DNA of 53,620 nt from Firmicutes bacterium UBA2058 (GTDB taxonomy: Bacteria; Bacillota; Clostridia; Tissierellales; Sedimentibacteraceae), in the NCBI GenBank assembly GCA_002332905.1, contig DDAM01000056.1, forward strand, positions 1 through 53,620, written 5' to 3'. The position numbers and the translations under genes were made by a program. Positions 1-8,749 of the stretch are shown piece after piece. Position 1 is the first letter of the stretch. Each line of letters opens with the position of its first letter. The notes beneath the pieces are model-generated. The model was not told the DNA's origin. It did no database searches and saw only the letters and a list, made by a program, of their open reading frames with translations.

Positions 1-52
1 ACTTGACGGGAAGCAGTTCACTCTGTAACAGCTCTTAAAAATTTCCTGTTGT

Positions 53-241
53 TTATTTTATAGAAATAGCTTCTACTGGACATGATTGCATAGCACTTAT
101 TGCAGTTTTTTCTAGAGATTTCGGAACTTCCGGTTCTAACGTTTCTGCTTTATCTTCATCATTCATATAAAATATTTCTGGGCAAATTGACGTACACAGG
201 GTACATCCTATACATAAGTCATGACTAACTTCAGCTTTCAT
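53..241 (-). CDS. Ferredoxin, single [4Fe-4S] cluster
   Basis: Small 62-residue electron carrier of the cytoplasm. Cysteines at residues 10, 13 and 16 form C-x2-C-x2-C and the fourth ligand is Cys54 in a C-P motif near the C-terminus, the pattern of single-cluster bacterial ferredoxins. Cys20 is also present, but the partner that forms a disulfide with it in Thermotoga-type ferredoxins is missing. The protein is strongly acidic, as expected of a redox carrier. A GGGAGGG ribosome binding site precedes the ATG by a normal distance. It lies 17 bp downstream of the acidic 120-residue gene on the same strand, so the two are probably co-transcribed. Its redox partner cannot be told from the window. 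Confidence 0.93.
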   Translation of the reverse strand: MKAEVSHDLCIGCTLCTSICPEIFYMNDEDKAETLEPEVPKSLEKTAISAMQSCPVEAISIK

Positions 242-258
242 AGCATTATCCCTCCCAA

Positions 259-621
259 CTAAAATATCTCCTCTTCTGTATCTGCTAAGATATCTGATAA
301 GTAATAAAAATCAGCAATACTAAACTCCTCGATGTCTTCATCGTGTAATATTTCTAATAAAGCTGTCTTTTCTTCTGTATCCATATCACTTTCTTTTACT
401 GATTTTATAACCTTTTTTATCTTGAAAACTGATATGCCCTCTGTATATACATTTAATAGTTCCTTTAATCTGTTAGTTTGCATATCTTCAATATCTTCGG
501 TATATACATCCTGCAGCTCTTCTAACGTATCTTGGTTGATTTCTCTACAAAGCCCGTATAATTCTTGAATATCTCTGATTTTAACTACTCTTGAGTCATT
601 TTCAAAAGTTACTATATACAT
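259..621 (-). CDS. Hypothetical acidic protein, probably co-transcribed with the ferredoxin
   Basis: 120 residues, not recognised. It is very acidic, with many Asp/Glu including an E-E-E run near the C-terminus, has no signal peptide or membrane segment, and is predicted mostly helical by inspection. The middle third is more basic and contains a K-K-V-I-K stretch. An AGGATGTG ribosome binding site precedes the ATG. It is the first gene of an apparent two-gene unit ending in the ferredoxin, which makes a link to redox or electron-transfer work possible but unproven. Between it and the divergent DUF1653 gene lie about 156 bp of AT-rich promoter DNA. Confidence 0.75.
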   Translation of the reverse strand: MYIVTFENDSRVVKIRDIQELYGLCREINQDTLEELQDVYTEDIEDMQTNRLKELLNVYTEGISVFKIKKVIKSVKESDMDTEEKTALLEILHDEDIEEFSIADFYYLSDILADTEEEIF

Positions 622-777
622 TTAATCACATCCTTATTTTACTATATTGTATTTGTAATAGAATACATATATGCTTGCCTTTTTTATTTTTTTTATTCTT
701 AGAAAATTTAGTTTTCTTTTATTAAATATTTTTGTACAATTATATATAATATAAGATTATGATAAAGGATAAAAAGT

Positions 778-1002
778 ATGAATAAACTATTTGAAACATA
801 TAAACATTTTAAGGGAAATTTATATCAAATTATTACAATTGCAAAGCATACAGAAACAAAGGAGGATTTAGTAATTTATCAGGCTTTATACGGAGATTTT
901 AAAATTTACGCAAGACCATATGAAATGTTTTTTAGTAAAGTAGATAAAGAAAAATACCCAGAAGTTAAGCAAGAATATAGATTTGAAAAAGTTGAACTTT
1001 AG
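778..1002 (+). CDS. DUF1653 family protein
   Basis: 74 residues matching the short DUF1653 family: Y-K-H-F-K-G near the start, an A-K-H-T-E-T-K-E core, Y-Q-A-L-Y-G, then A-R-P-Y-E-M-F-F. The family is widespread in bacteria as a stand-alone domain and its biochemical function is unknown. The length is normal for the domain. The ribosome binding site AAAGGAT stands eight bases ahead of the ATG. The gene is single, divergent from the ferredoxin pair, and convergent with metK across a shared hairpin terminator. Confidence 0.88.
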   Translation: MNKLFETYKHFKGNLYQIITIAKHTETKEDLVIYQALYGDFKIYARPYEMFFSKVDKEKYPEVKQEYRFEKVEL

Positions 1003-1011
1003 TTAATTTAA

Positions 1012-1048
1012 AAAGCTATGCATCTATAATTTAATAATGCATAGCTTT
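1012..1048. terminator. Bidirectional terminator between DUF1653 gene and metK
   Basis: Twelve-base perfect inverted repeat (arms 1012-1023 and 1037-1048, core GCTATGCAT) with a 13-base loop. It is T-rich on the plus side and A-rich before the left arm, so it can end transcription from both convergent genes. Confidence 0.85.
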
Positions 1049-1070
1049 GATTTTAATTTTTATTTGTCAA

Positions 1071-2249
1071 TTACAAGTATTTTTTAAGTGCCTCTACCTT
1101 ATTTAGCTCTTCCCACGGTAAATCTAAGTCATTTCTTCCGAAGTGTCCATAGGATGCAACTTGTTTATATAAAGGTCTTCTTAAATCTAAATCTTTAATT
1201 ATAGCAGCTGGTCTTAAGTCAAAGTTCTTTGCTATTGCTTCTTCTATTTTTTCTTCTGCTATTTTATTAGTACCAAATGTATCTACCATAATTGATACAG
1301 GCTTTGCAACACCTATTGCATATGCAAGCTGAACTTCACATTTGTCAGCTAGTCCTGCTGCAACAATGTTTTTAGCAATGTGTCTTGCAGCATAAGCTGC
1401 TGAACGATCAACTTTTGTTGGATCCTTTCCAGAGAACGCTCCACCACCATGTCTAGCGTATCCACCATAGGTATCTACTATAATTTTTCTTCCTGTAAGT
1501 CCTGTATCTCCTTGAGGACCACCTATAACAAATCTTCCAGTAGGATTAATAAAGTATTTGGTGTTTTCGTCTATCAATTCAGCTGGTACCACTGTTTTTA
1601 TAACGTGTTCTTTTAGATCTTTAAATATAGCTTCCATAGTTACATGCTCATCATGTTGAGTTGAAATAACAATTGTGTCAACTCTTACTGGTTTGTTGTC
1701 ATGATACTCAATAGTAACCTGAGTTTTTCCGTCTGGTCTTAAATAATCAAGTGTATTATTTTTTCTTACTTCAGTTAATTTTCTAGCAAGGTTGTGAGCT
1801 AAATAAATTGGCATTGGCATATATGCATCTGTTTCATTACATGCATAACCAAACATTAATCCCTGATCTCCAGCACCAATTGTATCATTTTCATCTTGTC
1901 TGCTTGTCTTGAATTCAACCGCAGTATCTACTCCCATTGCTATATCAGATGACTGCTCATCTATTGATGTTAAAACTGCACAGGTCGAATTGTCAAAGCC
2001 GTACTTTGCTCTTGTATATCCTATTTCACCAACAACTTCTCTAACTATTTTAGGTATATCTATATAACAGTTAGTAGAGATTTGACCTGCTACTAATATC
2101 ATACCAGTAGCTGCTGTTGTTTCACAAGCTACTCTACCATTTGGGTCACATGCTAATATTGCATCTAATATTCCATCTGATATTTGATCACACATTTTAT
2201 CAGGATGGCCTTCTGTTACTGACTCAGAAGTAAATAACCATTTTCTCAT
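1071..2249 (-). CDS. metK: S-adenosylmethionine synthetase
   Basis: 392-residue enzyme that makes SAM from methionine and ATP in the cytoplasm. Family signatures are all present: G-H-P-D-K-M-C-D-Q close to the N-terminus (ATP/Mg2+ site), G-A-G-D-Q-G-L-M-F-G-Y-A (methionine/ATP loop) and G-G-G-A-F-S-G-K-D-P-T-K-V-D-R-S (phosphate-binding loop). Length is normal. The longest reading frame starts four codons earlier, but that ATG overlaps the GGAGG ribosome binding site, so the second ATG (M-R-K-W-L-F) is taken as the start. The gene is preceded by a SAM-I riboswitch with its own terminator, so it should be switched off when SAM is plentiful. Three further hairpins of the dispersed repeat family lie between the riboswitch terminator and the ribosome binding site. 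Confidence 0.98.
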   Translation of the reverse strand: MRKWLFTSESVTEGHPDKMCDQISDGILDAILACDPNGRVACETTAATGMILVAGQISTNCYIDIPKIVREVVGEIGYTRAKYGFDNSTCAVLTSIDEQSSDIAMGVDTAVEFKTSRQDENDTIGAGDQGLMFGYACNETDAYMPMPIYLAHNLARKLTEVRKNNTLDYLRPDGKTQVTIEYHDNKPVRVDTIVISTQHDEHVTMEAIFKDLKEHVIKTVVPAELIDENTKYFINPTGRFVIGGPQGDTGLTGRKIIVDTYGGYARHGGGAFSGKDPTKVDRSAAYAARHIAKNIVAAGLADKCEVQLAYAIGVAKPVSIMVDTFGTNKIAEEKIEEAIAKNFDLRPAAIIKDLDLRRPLYKQVASYGHFGRNDLDLPWEELNKVEALKKYL

Positions 2250-2262
2250 AAATACCTCCATT

Positions 2263-2340
2263 ATGCCGTCTCACGGCATCCAAAATTTTATGAAGAATTT
2301 TTTGATTCTTCCATAGAGTGAAGAGTGTTTTTCTTCACTC
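2263..2340 (-). repeat. Three-hairpin intergenic repeat ahead of metK
   Basis: Read toward metK, three successive hairpins occur: GAGTGAAGA/TCTTCACTC (2332-2340 with 2316-2324), GAAGAAT/ATTCTTC (2305-2311 with 2292-2298) and a 17-base palindrome ATGCCGTGAGACGGCAT (2263-2279), followed directly by the AATGGAGG ribosome binding site. The same order and much of the same sequence stand ahead of the ABC permease gene at 23934-24000. Confidence 0.75.
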
Positions 2341-2370
2341 TTACTCCATAAAAAATTTGCCTACAAATAT

Positions 2371-2397
2371 AAAAATCTTTCTCATGAAGAGAAAGAT
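2371..2397 (-). terminator. Expression-platform terminator of the SAM-I riboswitch
   Basis: Nine-base perfect stem (ATCTTTCTC with GAGAAAGAT; 2389-2397 with 2375-2383), five-base loop, followed on the minus strand by a T-rich tract. It lies just after the aptamer, where a SAM-dependent terminator is expected. Confidence 0.85.
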
Positions 2398-2415
2398 AAC
2401 TGTTTTTGTTATATT

Positions 2416-2530
2416 CTCCTCATCTTTCGATATACGTAGGATTTAGCACCTTGAATAATCTTTCTCATAAAAGATTAACAGGCTGCCGGGTTTCATAGGG
2501 CCTATTCCCTCCACCACTCTTGATAAGGTT
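2416..2530 (-). promoter_or_regulatory. SAM-I (S-box) riboswitch aptamer controlling metK
   Basis: The minus strand shows the conserved S-box landmarks in order: a P1 5' strand with CTTATCAAGAG, the core TGGTGGAGGGA, GGCCC-tATGAAaCCCGGCAGCC, a P3 hairpin (AATCTTT with AAAGATT), GGTGCTAAATCC, and the P1 3' strand GATGAG, which pairs with CTTATC. A terminator follows within 20 bases. SAM-I riboswitches sense SAM and switch off methionine/SAM genes; position ahead of metK fits exactly. Confidence 0.96.
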
Positions 2531-2817
2531 TGTTATTTAATGCTATCATAAGATTTTTTTATTGTCAATACTATTTTTCTTTAAAAAATAATTTGTCCTC
2601 TTTTAATAAATATTTGGTGGTTTCTTGAAACAATAATATAAATTTTTCGTCTATTGTATTATACCCTATTTCATAGCTCCTAAACTTTAAAAAACATAGT
2701 GTATATAATATGTTTTTATAATGTAATATTAAGGTTTAAATATTATTGTATTATTAGATTATATCATAATATATAACATAATTGTGGTATATACCGATAT
2801 TTAACCTAGGAGAAATT

Positions 2818-3528
2818 ATGAAACAAATACTTGGCGCAATGCGTAAAGCAATAAACGATTTTGCTATGATACAGGATGGAGACAAAATAGTTGTTGGGAT
2901 TTCAGGCGGCAAGGATAGTATGACTTTATTATATGCCTTGAAATTATTCCAAAGATTTAGTCCTGCAAAATTTGATTTATATGCTGTTACTTTATCCATG
3001 GGATTTGAAAACTTTAATGTAACCCCTATATATGACTTTTGTAACAAGATAGATGTGCCTTATAAAGTAGTAAACACAGAAATTGCAAAGATTGTTTTTG
3101 ATATTCGCAAGGAGCCTAATCCTTGTTCTTTGTGTGCAAAAATGCGAAGAGGTGCACTACATGATACTGTAAAGGAGCTTGGCTATAATAAAATAGCACT
3201 TGGTCATCATGCCGACGATGCTATCGAAACTATGTTTTTAAGTATGCTTTATGAAGGAAGAATAACTACATTTAAACCAGTTACTTATTTAGATCGTAAG
3301 GATATTTATAACATACGTCCGTTAGTTTATGTCAAAGAAAAACAAGTTATAAGCGCTATTGAAAGACATAGTATACCAGTTGTTAAAAGCCCATGTCCAA
3401 TGGATAAAAATACAAAACGCGAAGAAGTTAAACAAATGCTAAACCAAATCTATAAAACCATTCCAGAAAGCAGAGATAGACTTTTAACTTCTATAAGCAA
3501 CAAGGATAATTTCGGCCTTTGGTGGTAG
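2818..3528 (+). CDS. TtcA-like tRNA 2-thiolation PP-loop ATPase
   Basis: 236-residue cytoplasmic enzyme of the TtcA/TilS ATP-pyrophosphatase superfamily. The PP-loop S-G-G-K-D-S is at residues 29-34. Cys103 and Cys106 form the C-x2-C motif (P-C-S-L-C) and Cys193 is the third conserved cysteine (S-P-C-P-M-D), the arrangement that holds the iron-sulfur cluster in TtcA. G-H-H-A-D-D-A-I-E-T around residue 130 is also typical. TtcA makes 2-thiocytidine at tRNA position 32; the exact target in this branch is not certain. The frame opens 12 codons earlier, but an AGGAG site nine bases upstream of the ATG at 2818 fixes this start. The gene is monocistronic, and its stop codon is followed at once by the hairpin cluster of 3529-3626. 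Confidence 0.88.
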   Translation: MKQILGAMRKAINDFAMIQDGDKIVVGISGGKDSMTLLYALKLFQRFSPAKFDLYAVTLSMGFENFNVTPIYDFCNKIDVPYKVVNTEIAKIVFDIRKEPNPCSLCAKMRRGALHDTVKELGYNKIALGHHADDAIETMFLSMLYEGRITTFKPVTYLDRKDIYNIRPLVYVKEKQVISAIERHSIPVVKSPCPMDKNTKREEVKQMLNQIYKTIPESRDRLLTSISNKDNFGLWW

Positions 3529-3626
3529 CGTGAAAAAAGACGTTTCACGCTTGGAAAAATCAAAAGACGATTTTTCAAGTGTAAATATTTTTTTACACTA
3601 AAATTACTGTGCCACCACAGGTGGCA
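3529..3626 (+). repeat. Run of four consecutive hairpins ahead of the NAGPA-domain gene
   Basis: Four inverted repeats follow one another: GCGTGAAA/TTTCACGC (3529-3536, 3543-3550), a GAAAAATC/GATTTTTC stem (about 3551-3578), AGTGTAAA/TTTACACT (3578-3585, 3592-3599) and TGCCACC/GGTGGCA (3610-3616, 3620-3626). The first, second and last correspond in type and order to the three-hairpin repeat at metK and at the ABC permease. The first could also act as a terminator for the upstream gene, but no T-tract follows it. Confidence 0.7.
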
Positions 3627-3643
3627 AGTTTGAAAGAAAAGGA

Positions 3644-6265
3644 GTGATTACAATTAAAATTAAAAAAATACTAGCTACAGCACTTATATGTTCTTTTGCA
3701 TTGAGTTACCCTGTATATGCAGTTGAATATAGCTCAATTTATGATTTATCAAATAAGCTTAGAATATCAAGTGGTATATCATATGAAGGAATCAAGAAAT
3801 TAACTACATTAGGTTGGATGAACATAAATGTTGTTCGTGCAAACCTAACAGATGAATATACACAAACTAAACCTTTATATAATGTAAACGGAACATCAAC
3901 TGGAACTACGCTGTCATCAATGATGGAAAATTTAGGTGCTATTGCAGGGATTAATGGCGACTTTTTCTATATGCAAAATCCAGTGCAGCCTTATGGCCCT
4001 ATAATTACTGATGGTGAAGTAATTAACTCTCCATTACATAACTACGAAAAATACCCTACTATTTCCTTAGATAAAAACGGAGGGGTAGATATTTCAGTAT
4101 GGAATCCAATTATAACAATTAAAAATTCAGCGGGTAAAGTAACTAACGTTGCGTTTGTAAACAAAGGTGCTTCAGTAAAGTACAATACTGTAATATTGAA
4201 TAAATATTATGGTAAAAATTCAATTGGAAAGTCTAAAAACCAAGATATAGTTGAAATTGTTGTTAGTGACAATAAAGTTGTTGAAATTAGAGATAATATG
4301 GATGCAACTACAATACCAGAGGATGGTTATATAATAGTTTGCGCTTCAGATAAGAAGAATGATGTTAAAAGTTCATTTACTGTTGGCGAAACTGTTGAGT
4401 TGAATTTTAAATTTGATTTTGATATTAACAATCTTCAATGGGCAGTTGGAGGAGTTAATCATCTGGTAAAAAATGGAGTGATTAATGTAATTCATGACGG
4501 TGTACTTGGAAGACACCCTAGAACTGCAGTTGGATTTAATAAGGATAACACAGAAATAATATTTGTTACTATAGATGGAAGAAATAAAAATTACGTTGGA
4601 GCTACTCAAACTGAGCTTGCAAAAATAATGATAGATTTGGGTGCATACAATGTTATAAACCTAGATGGTGGTGGTTCAACCTCTATGGGTGTTGACTTCT
4701 TAAAAAATGGAAATATTGAAGTAGTTAATTTCCCATCAGATGGTAAGGAAAGACCTATAGTTTCTGGATTAGGTATATTTGATACTGCGCCTGAAAGCAA
4801 TGTGGTTGATAGTATTGAATTAAGCCCTGAATATGATAAAATATTCAACAATACAGAAGTAGCATTGAATGTAAAAGGATTTAACAAATACTATTCAGAA
4901 GTAGATATATCAGATGAAAAAATTGAATACACTTTTGATAAATCAAGAGGTAAAGTAGTTGATAATAAATTTATACCTTCTGTTCCAGGTGTTACTGAAG
5001 TAACAGCAAAAATAGGTGATATAGAGTCTACCGCAACTATAACAGTACTTGATAAACCTGTTACTTTGACATTTGAGGAGGACTTATTAGTATTAGAGGC
5101 TGGAGAAAAATACGAGTTTAAAAATATAATAGGTGTTGATAAAAATGGAGATTCTGCTTATATATCACCTAAAAATTTAACTTGGACTTATAGAAACTCT
5201 GTAGGAAAGGTTGAAGATGGTATATTTACAGCTAATGATGTAAGTAATACAGGTGCCATAACTGCAGTATGCGGTGATGCTGTTAAGCATATAACTGTTA
5301 AGGTTGGTTATAGAGCTCAAACAATATTTAGCTTTGAAAGTGAAGATATGAAAAATTTAAACTTCTCAACATATCCTGAAAAATCAAATGGTGGAATTGA
5401 ATTAGTAACTGACATCTTTAAAGAAAAGAATAGTGCTATAAAATTATCATATGATTTTACAAATATGACAGACCAAAGTATCGCATTTGTAAACTTTGGT
5501 AAAGACTCAGAAGGACTTACAATAAAGGGCACACCTCAAGCAATAGGTATGTGGGTTTACGGTGATGAAAGCACTCACTGGTTAAGAACTAGAATTCAAG
5601 ATGGATATGGTAAAATACATAAAATTGATTTTGCAGAAGAAGTTAATTGGGATGGTTGGAAATTTGTAACTGCTAAACTTCCTTCTGATATTGCATATCC
5701 TGTAACTGTAAAAAGTGTTTATTTAGCAGAAATCAATGAAACCAAAAAGGATGCTGGAGCAATTTATATAGATAGCTTAAGAGCATTGTATGAACCAAAC
5801 GATAAGGATTTAAATTTACGTGAAGAATCTATTTTCAATGATGAGCTAAAGGTTGCATCTGTGAAAGATTTTGACCACAAATTAAGTCTAGTTGATGGGA
5901 CTATAAAATCTGAAAAGAAAGATGGCACTAAAGTTGAAGCTCCAATATCATTAAGTATTAACATAAAAAATGGAAGCATTAATTATGAAGATACTAAGCT
6001 ATGGGATAAAATCAAAGCATTAACCACTTACTCTGACAAAAATATTTTTATATCATTAAACTATGACTTAAACAAAATAACTGATGACAGAGAAAAAGAA
6101 GTAATTAATACTATAATAGAAGAGGCTGCTGTTAATAACAATATATTTGTAGTGAACAAAGATAAAGAAGAAAGCACTACAATCAAAAATGGTGTAAGAT
6201 ATATACAATACGATGATTCCTTCGAGCTATTTGTGAATAAGGATGGAGTATTTTATAAAAATTAA
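3644..6265 (+). CDS. Exported NAGPA (phosphodiester glycosidase) domain protein with Ig-like repeats
   Basis: About 870 residues. A classic signal peptide (K-I-K-K-I-L-A-T-A-L, hydrophobic core, cleavage near V-Y-A) is followed by a phosphodiester glycosidase/NAGPA domain (DUF2233, residues ~60-390) with I-N-G-D-F-F, R-H-P-R-T-A-V-G and N-L-D-G-G-G-S-T-S-M. Next come bacterial Ig-like segments (~395-555) and a carbohydrate-binding-like beta domain (~560-715). The C-terminal ~150 residues are not recognised. NAGPA domains act on sugar phosphodiesters or polysaccharides, so a cell-surface or matrix role is likely. The start is odd. The GTG at 3644 is directly abutted by the AAAGGAG site, whereas the best-spaced codon is ATT at 3653, which would give an ideal signal peptide. 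No in-frame ATG exists near the start. A strong hairpin terminator follows. Confidence 0.85.
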   Translation: MITIKIKKILATALICSFALSYPVYAVEYSSIYDLSNKLRISSGISYEGIKKLTTLGWMNINVVRANLTDEYTQTKPLYNVNGTSTGTTLSSMMENLGAIAGINGDFFYMQNPVQPYGPIITDGEVINSPLHNYEKYPTISLDKNGGVDISVWNPIITIKNSAGKVTNVAFVNKGASVKYNTVILNKYYGKNSIGKSKNQDIVEIVVSDNKVVEIRDNMDATTIPEDGYIIVCASDKKNDVKSSFTVGETVELNFKFDFDINNLQWAVGGVNHLVKNGVINVIHDGVLGRHPRTAVGFNKDNTEIIFVTIDGRNKNYVGATQTELAKIMIDLGAYNVINLDGGGSTSMGVDFLKNGNIEVVNFPSDGKERPIVSGLGIFDTAPESNVVDSIELSPEYDKIFNNTEVALNVKGFNKYYSEVDISDEKIEYTFDKSRGKVVDNKFIPSVPGVTEVTAKIGDIESTATITVLDKPVTLTFEEDLLVLEAGEKYEFKNIIGVDKNGDSAYISPKNLTWTYRNSVGKVEDGIFTANDVSNTGAITAVCGDAVKHITVKVGYRAQTIFSFESEDMKNLNFSTYPEKSNGGIELVTDIFKEKNSAIKLSYDFTNMTDQSIAFVNFGKDSEGLTIKGTPQAIGMWVYGDESTHWLRTRIQDGYGKIHKIDFAEEVNWDGWKFVTAKLPSDIAYPVTVKSVYLAEINETKKDAGAIYIDSLRALYEPNDKDLNLREESIFNDELKVASVKDFDHKLSLVDGTIKSEKKDGTKVEAPISLSINIKNGSINYEDTKLWDKIKALTTYSDKNIFISLNYDLNKITDDREKEVINTIIEEAAVNNNIFVVNKDKEESTTIKNGVRYIQYDDSFELFVNKDGVFYKN

Positions 6266-6290
6266 TTAAAACAAAAGCACATAGACTTTG

Positions 6291-6357
6291 ATATGCTCCC
6301 TCCATGGTAGGTAGTTAAAATAATAAAACTACCATACTATGAAGGGAGTATTTTTTA
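6291..6357 (+). terminator. Terminator of the NAGPA-domain gene
   Basis: Long interrupted stem: ATGCTCCCT pairs with AGGGAGTAT and GTAGTT with AACTAC inside, around an AT-rich loop, followed by six T residues on the plus strand. Confidence 0.85.
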
Positions 6358-6434
6358 ATCAGAAGAAATAGTCAAAACCTATCTTTTTAGATACATGATA
6401 GGTAAAAAATTAAATATTATAACATCAACATTTA

Positions 6435-8483
6435 TTAGTAAATTCTAAACTGGCTTGATATATTTTTTAACTCCTCTGCATGACTAGATAACTCTTCGCT
6501 TGTTGCAGAACTCTGTTCAGCAGTAGCTGAATTTGTTTGAACAACTGCACTAATTTGATCAATTGCATCTAATGTTTGAGTTAGTGAATTTGCTTGCTCA
6601 TTGGATGCTCCAGAGATTTCATTAACTAATATTACAGATTTATCAACACCTTCTACCACCTCTTTTAGAACAACATTTGTTTCATTAGCTATGCTCGTAC
6701 CATTTTTAACTGCATTGATTGTGTCCTCAATTAAAGTAGCTGTGTCCTTAGCAGCCTCAGATGATCTAGTTGCTAGGCTTCTAACCTCATCTGCTACAAC
6801 CGCAAATCCCTTACCAGCCGCTCCTGCTCTTGCAGCTTCAACTGCAGCATTTAATGCCAATATGTTTGTTTGGAAGGCTATATCCTCTATCGCTTTAATT
6901 ATTTTACTAATCTCTGAAGATTTAGTGTTAATTTCTTCTATTGCAGCAATCATATTATGCATTTGGTCACTGCTTTTATCAGCAGCTATGCCTAGTGTTT
7001 GTATGTACTTAGATGTAACATTAGCATTTTCAGCGTTTTTATTAACATTATTTGAAATTTCATGAATAGTAGCAGATAATTCTTCTATAGAGCTAGCCTG
7101 TTCAGTTGCACCCTGTGCTAGTAATTCTGAACCATTTGCAACTTGAATTGAGCTACTTGATACAAAATTTGATATTTCAATTATTTTACCAATTGTTTCT
7201 TTAAGCATAGATGATGTATGAAGTAATGCCTCCTTTATTTTAGCGAACTCCCCATCATAGTCCTGTTGAAGATTTAAATTTAAATTACCCTTACCAAATT
7301 CATCTAGTGAATATGAAATTTCATTTATATAATCTATATATTTTGATAGTCGTTGTGTTAAACCCTGCATAGCAGTAGCTAGTTGCCCAATTTCATCCTT
7401 TGAATTTATATCTATGTTACTACTTAAATCTCCAGCTGCAATTTTTTGAGAAATATCAGTTAGCTTCCTAATAGGTTTAGTTATTTTATTACCTATGAAA
7501 TACGAAATTACTGCTGCAAATACGAGAATTATTATTATAGAAATAACTAATGTAGTAATTGTTGAATAGAGTTGAGCATATAGCTCCTTGATAGTTGGTA
7601 CAATTCCTATTTTCCAACCATTACTCATAGTTGCATATCCTACAATAAATTCGTCATTATTAATTTTATCTGCAAAATACCCATTGTCTTGTTTCTCCAT
7701 AAAGCTTACTAATGCTGAATATGCTCCATTTTCAACCGATGATAAATTTTCACCATTAACATAATTAGGATGCTCAATAAAATTATTTTGGCTATCTAAT
7801 ATAAATATATAGCCTGTATTATATACATTATTATTGTTTACTATTTGTCGTATGTAGTCAAAATCAAAATCTATACCAATAACACCAAAACCTTTACCAT
7901 CAAGATAAAATGGCAGTACATATGATATAATAGTCTTTTCCAAATTTGCATTATAATAAGGACTCATCCATGTGGCAGTTCCTTTTTCTAATGGCTCGTA
8001 AAACCAACCTACATGCTCCTTATCATCAGCATTATATGCTAGTAAGTCAGTAGGAGTTACTGATTCCATTTTTCCATCTCCATCAGTATCAGTGTAGAAC
8101 AAGCCTGATGTACCATAAGTAAGTTTTGGCTCATATCTAACATAAGCAGATAATAATCCTTCAATTTTCCCCAATTGTTCTATAGCTATTGCATTAATTG
8201 TTTTTTCATACCCTTTAAAGTATAACTTATCTTTACTATATAGCTTGGACTTATCAATGCTGTTTGCAATTGCGAATTCAACATTATCAATTTTCCCTTC
8301 AACATTTCTTAACACCCTATTTACTTCACTTACATTTAAGGTAGACATGGATTTAAGCTGAGCAATAGAGCTTGTCTTAATTTCTTCATTAAATTTAACA
8401 ATTGATATACTTGATAATAACAAAAATGTTATTAAAACCATTGAAATAGTCAAGCAAAAAACCTTACTACTAATTTTTTTCAT
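6435..8483 (-). CDS. Methyl-accepting chemotaxis protein (dCache sensor)
   Basis: 682-residue membrane chemoreceptor. One membrane segment lies near the N-terminus (~8-28), then an extracytoplasmic double-Cache ligand-binding domain (~35-300; W-x-x-P-Y-Y-N and G-V-I-G-I-D-F-D motifs), a second membrane helix (~305-328), a HAMP domain (~330-382), and a long coiled-coil signalling domain with the hairpin tip A-F-Q-T-N-I-L-A-L-N-A-A-V-E-A-A-R-A-G, which is the most conserved MCP stretch and binds CheA/CheW. dCache receptors often sense amino acids or other small metabolites; the ligand is not predictable here. It is a single gene; cheV at 37.7 kb is the only other chemotaxis gene in the window. 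Its spacing to the AGAAGGGAAG ribosome binding site is acceptable for the ATG used. Confidence 0.95.
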   Translation of the reverse strand: MKKISSKVFCLTISMVLITFLLLSSISIVKFNEEIKTSSIAQLKSMSTLNVSEVNRVLRNVEGKIDNVEFAIANSIDKSKLYSKDKLYFKGYEKTINAIAIEQLGKIEGLLSAYVRYEPKLTYGTSGLFYTDTDGDGKMESVTPTDLLAYNADDKEHVGWFYEPLEKGTATWMSPYYNANLEKTIISYVLPFYLDGKGFGVIGIDFDFDYIRQIVNNNNVYNTGYIFILDSQNNFIEHPNYVNGENLSSVENGAYSALVSFMEKQDNGYFADKINNDEFIVGYATMSNGWKIGIVPTIKELYAQLYSTITTLVISIIIILVFAAVISYFIGNKITKPIRKLTDISQKIAAGDLSSNIDINSKDEIGQLATAMQGLTQRLSKYIDYINEISYSLDEFGKGNLNLNLQQDYDGEFAKIKEALLHTSSMLKETIGKIIEISNFVSSSSIQVANGSELLAQGATEQASSIEELSATIHEISNNVNKNAENANVTSKYIQTLGIAADKSSDQMHNMIAAIEEINTKSSEISKIIKAIEDIAFQTNILALNAAVEAARAGAAGKGFAVVADEVRSLATRSSEAAKDTATLIEDTINAVKNGTSIANETNVVLKEVVEGVDKSVILVNEISGASNEQANSLTQTLDAIDQISAVVQTNSATAEQSSATSEELSSHAEELKNISSQFRIY

Positions 8484-8695
8484 CCTAATTTTCTTCCCTT
8501 CTAGTTATAAATTATATATATTGTATTATAGTAATTTTCTTCTATTAAAGCTATTATTTTGTAATGTATTTCAACTGTCAATATATGTTAAATACAGATA
8601 TATTTGTATTATTAGTTGTTTTTAACTTTTATGATTAAATTTGAAGATAGTTGAATAACAATATTTCTACATATTATAAAAGTTAATAAACGCAT

Positions 8696-8730
8696 AAAAA
8701 AAGACAGGTTGCATTTTTTCTTAACCTGTC
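8696..8730 (-). terminator. Terminator of the IMP dehydrogenase gene
   Basis: GACAGGTT/AACCTGTC inverted repeat (8703-8710, 8723-8730) followed on the minus strand by seven T residues, just after the stop codon of the guaB-like gene. Confidence 0.85.
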
Positions 8731-8749
8731 CCTTTGATTCTTTTTTATA

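Noticed and set aside
6601..7065. 154-codon plus-strand frame
   Set aside because: It is the antisense shadow of the conserved signalling domain of the chemoreceptor, with no ribosome binding site.
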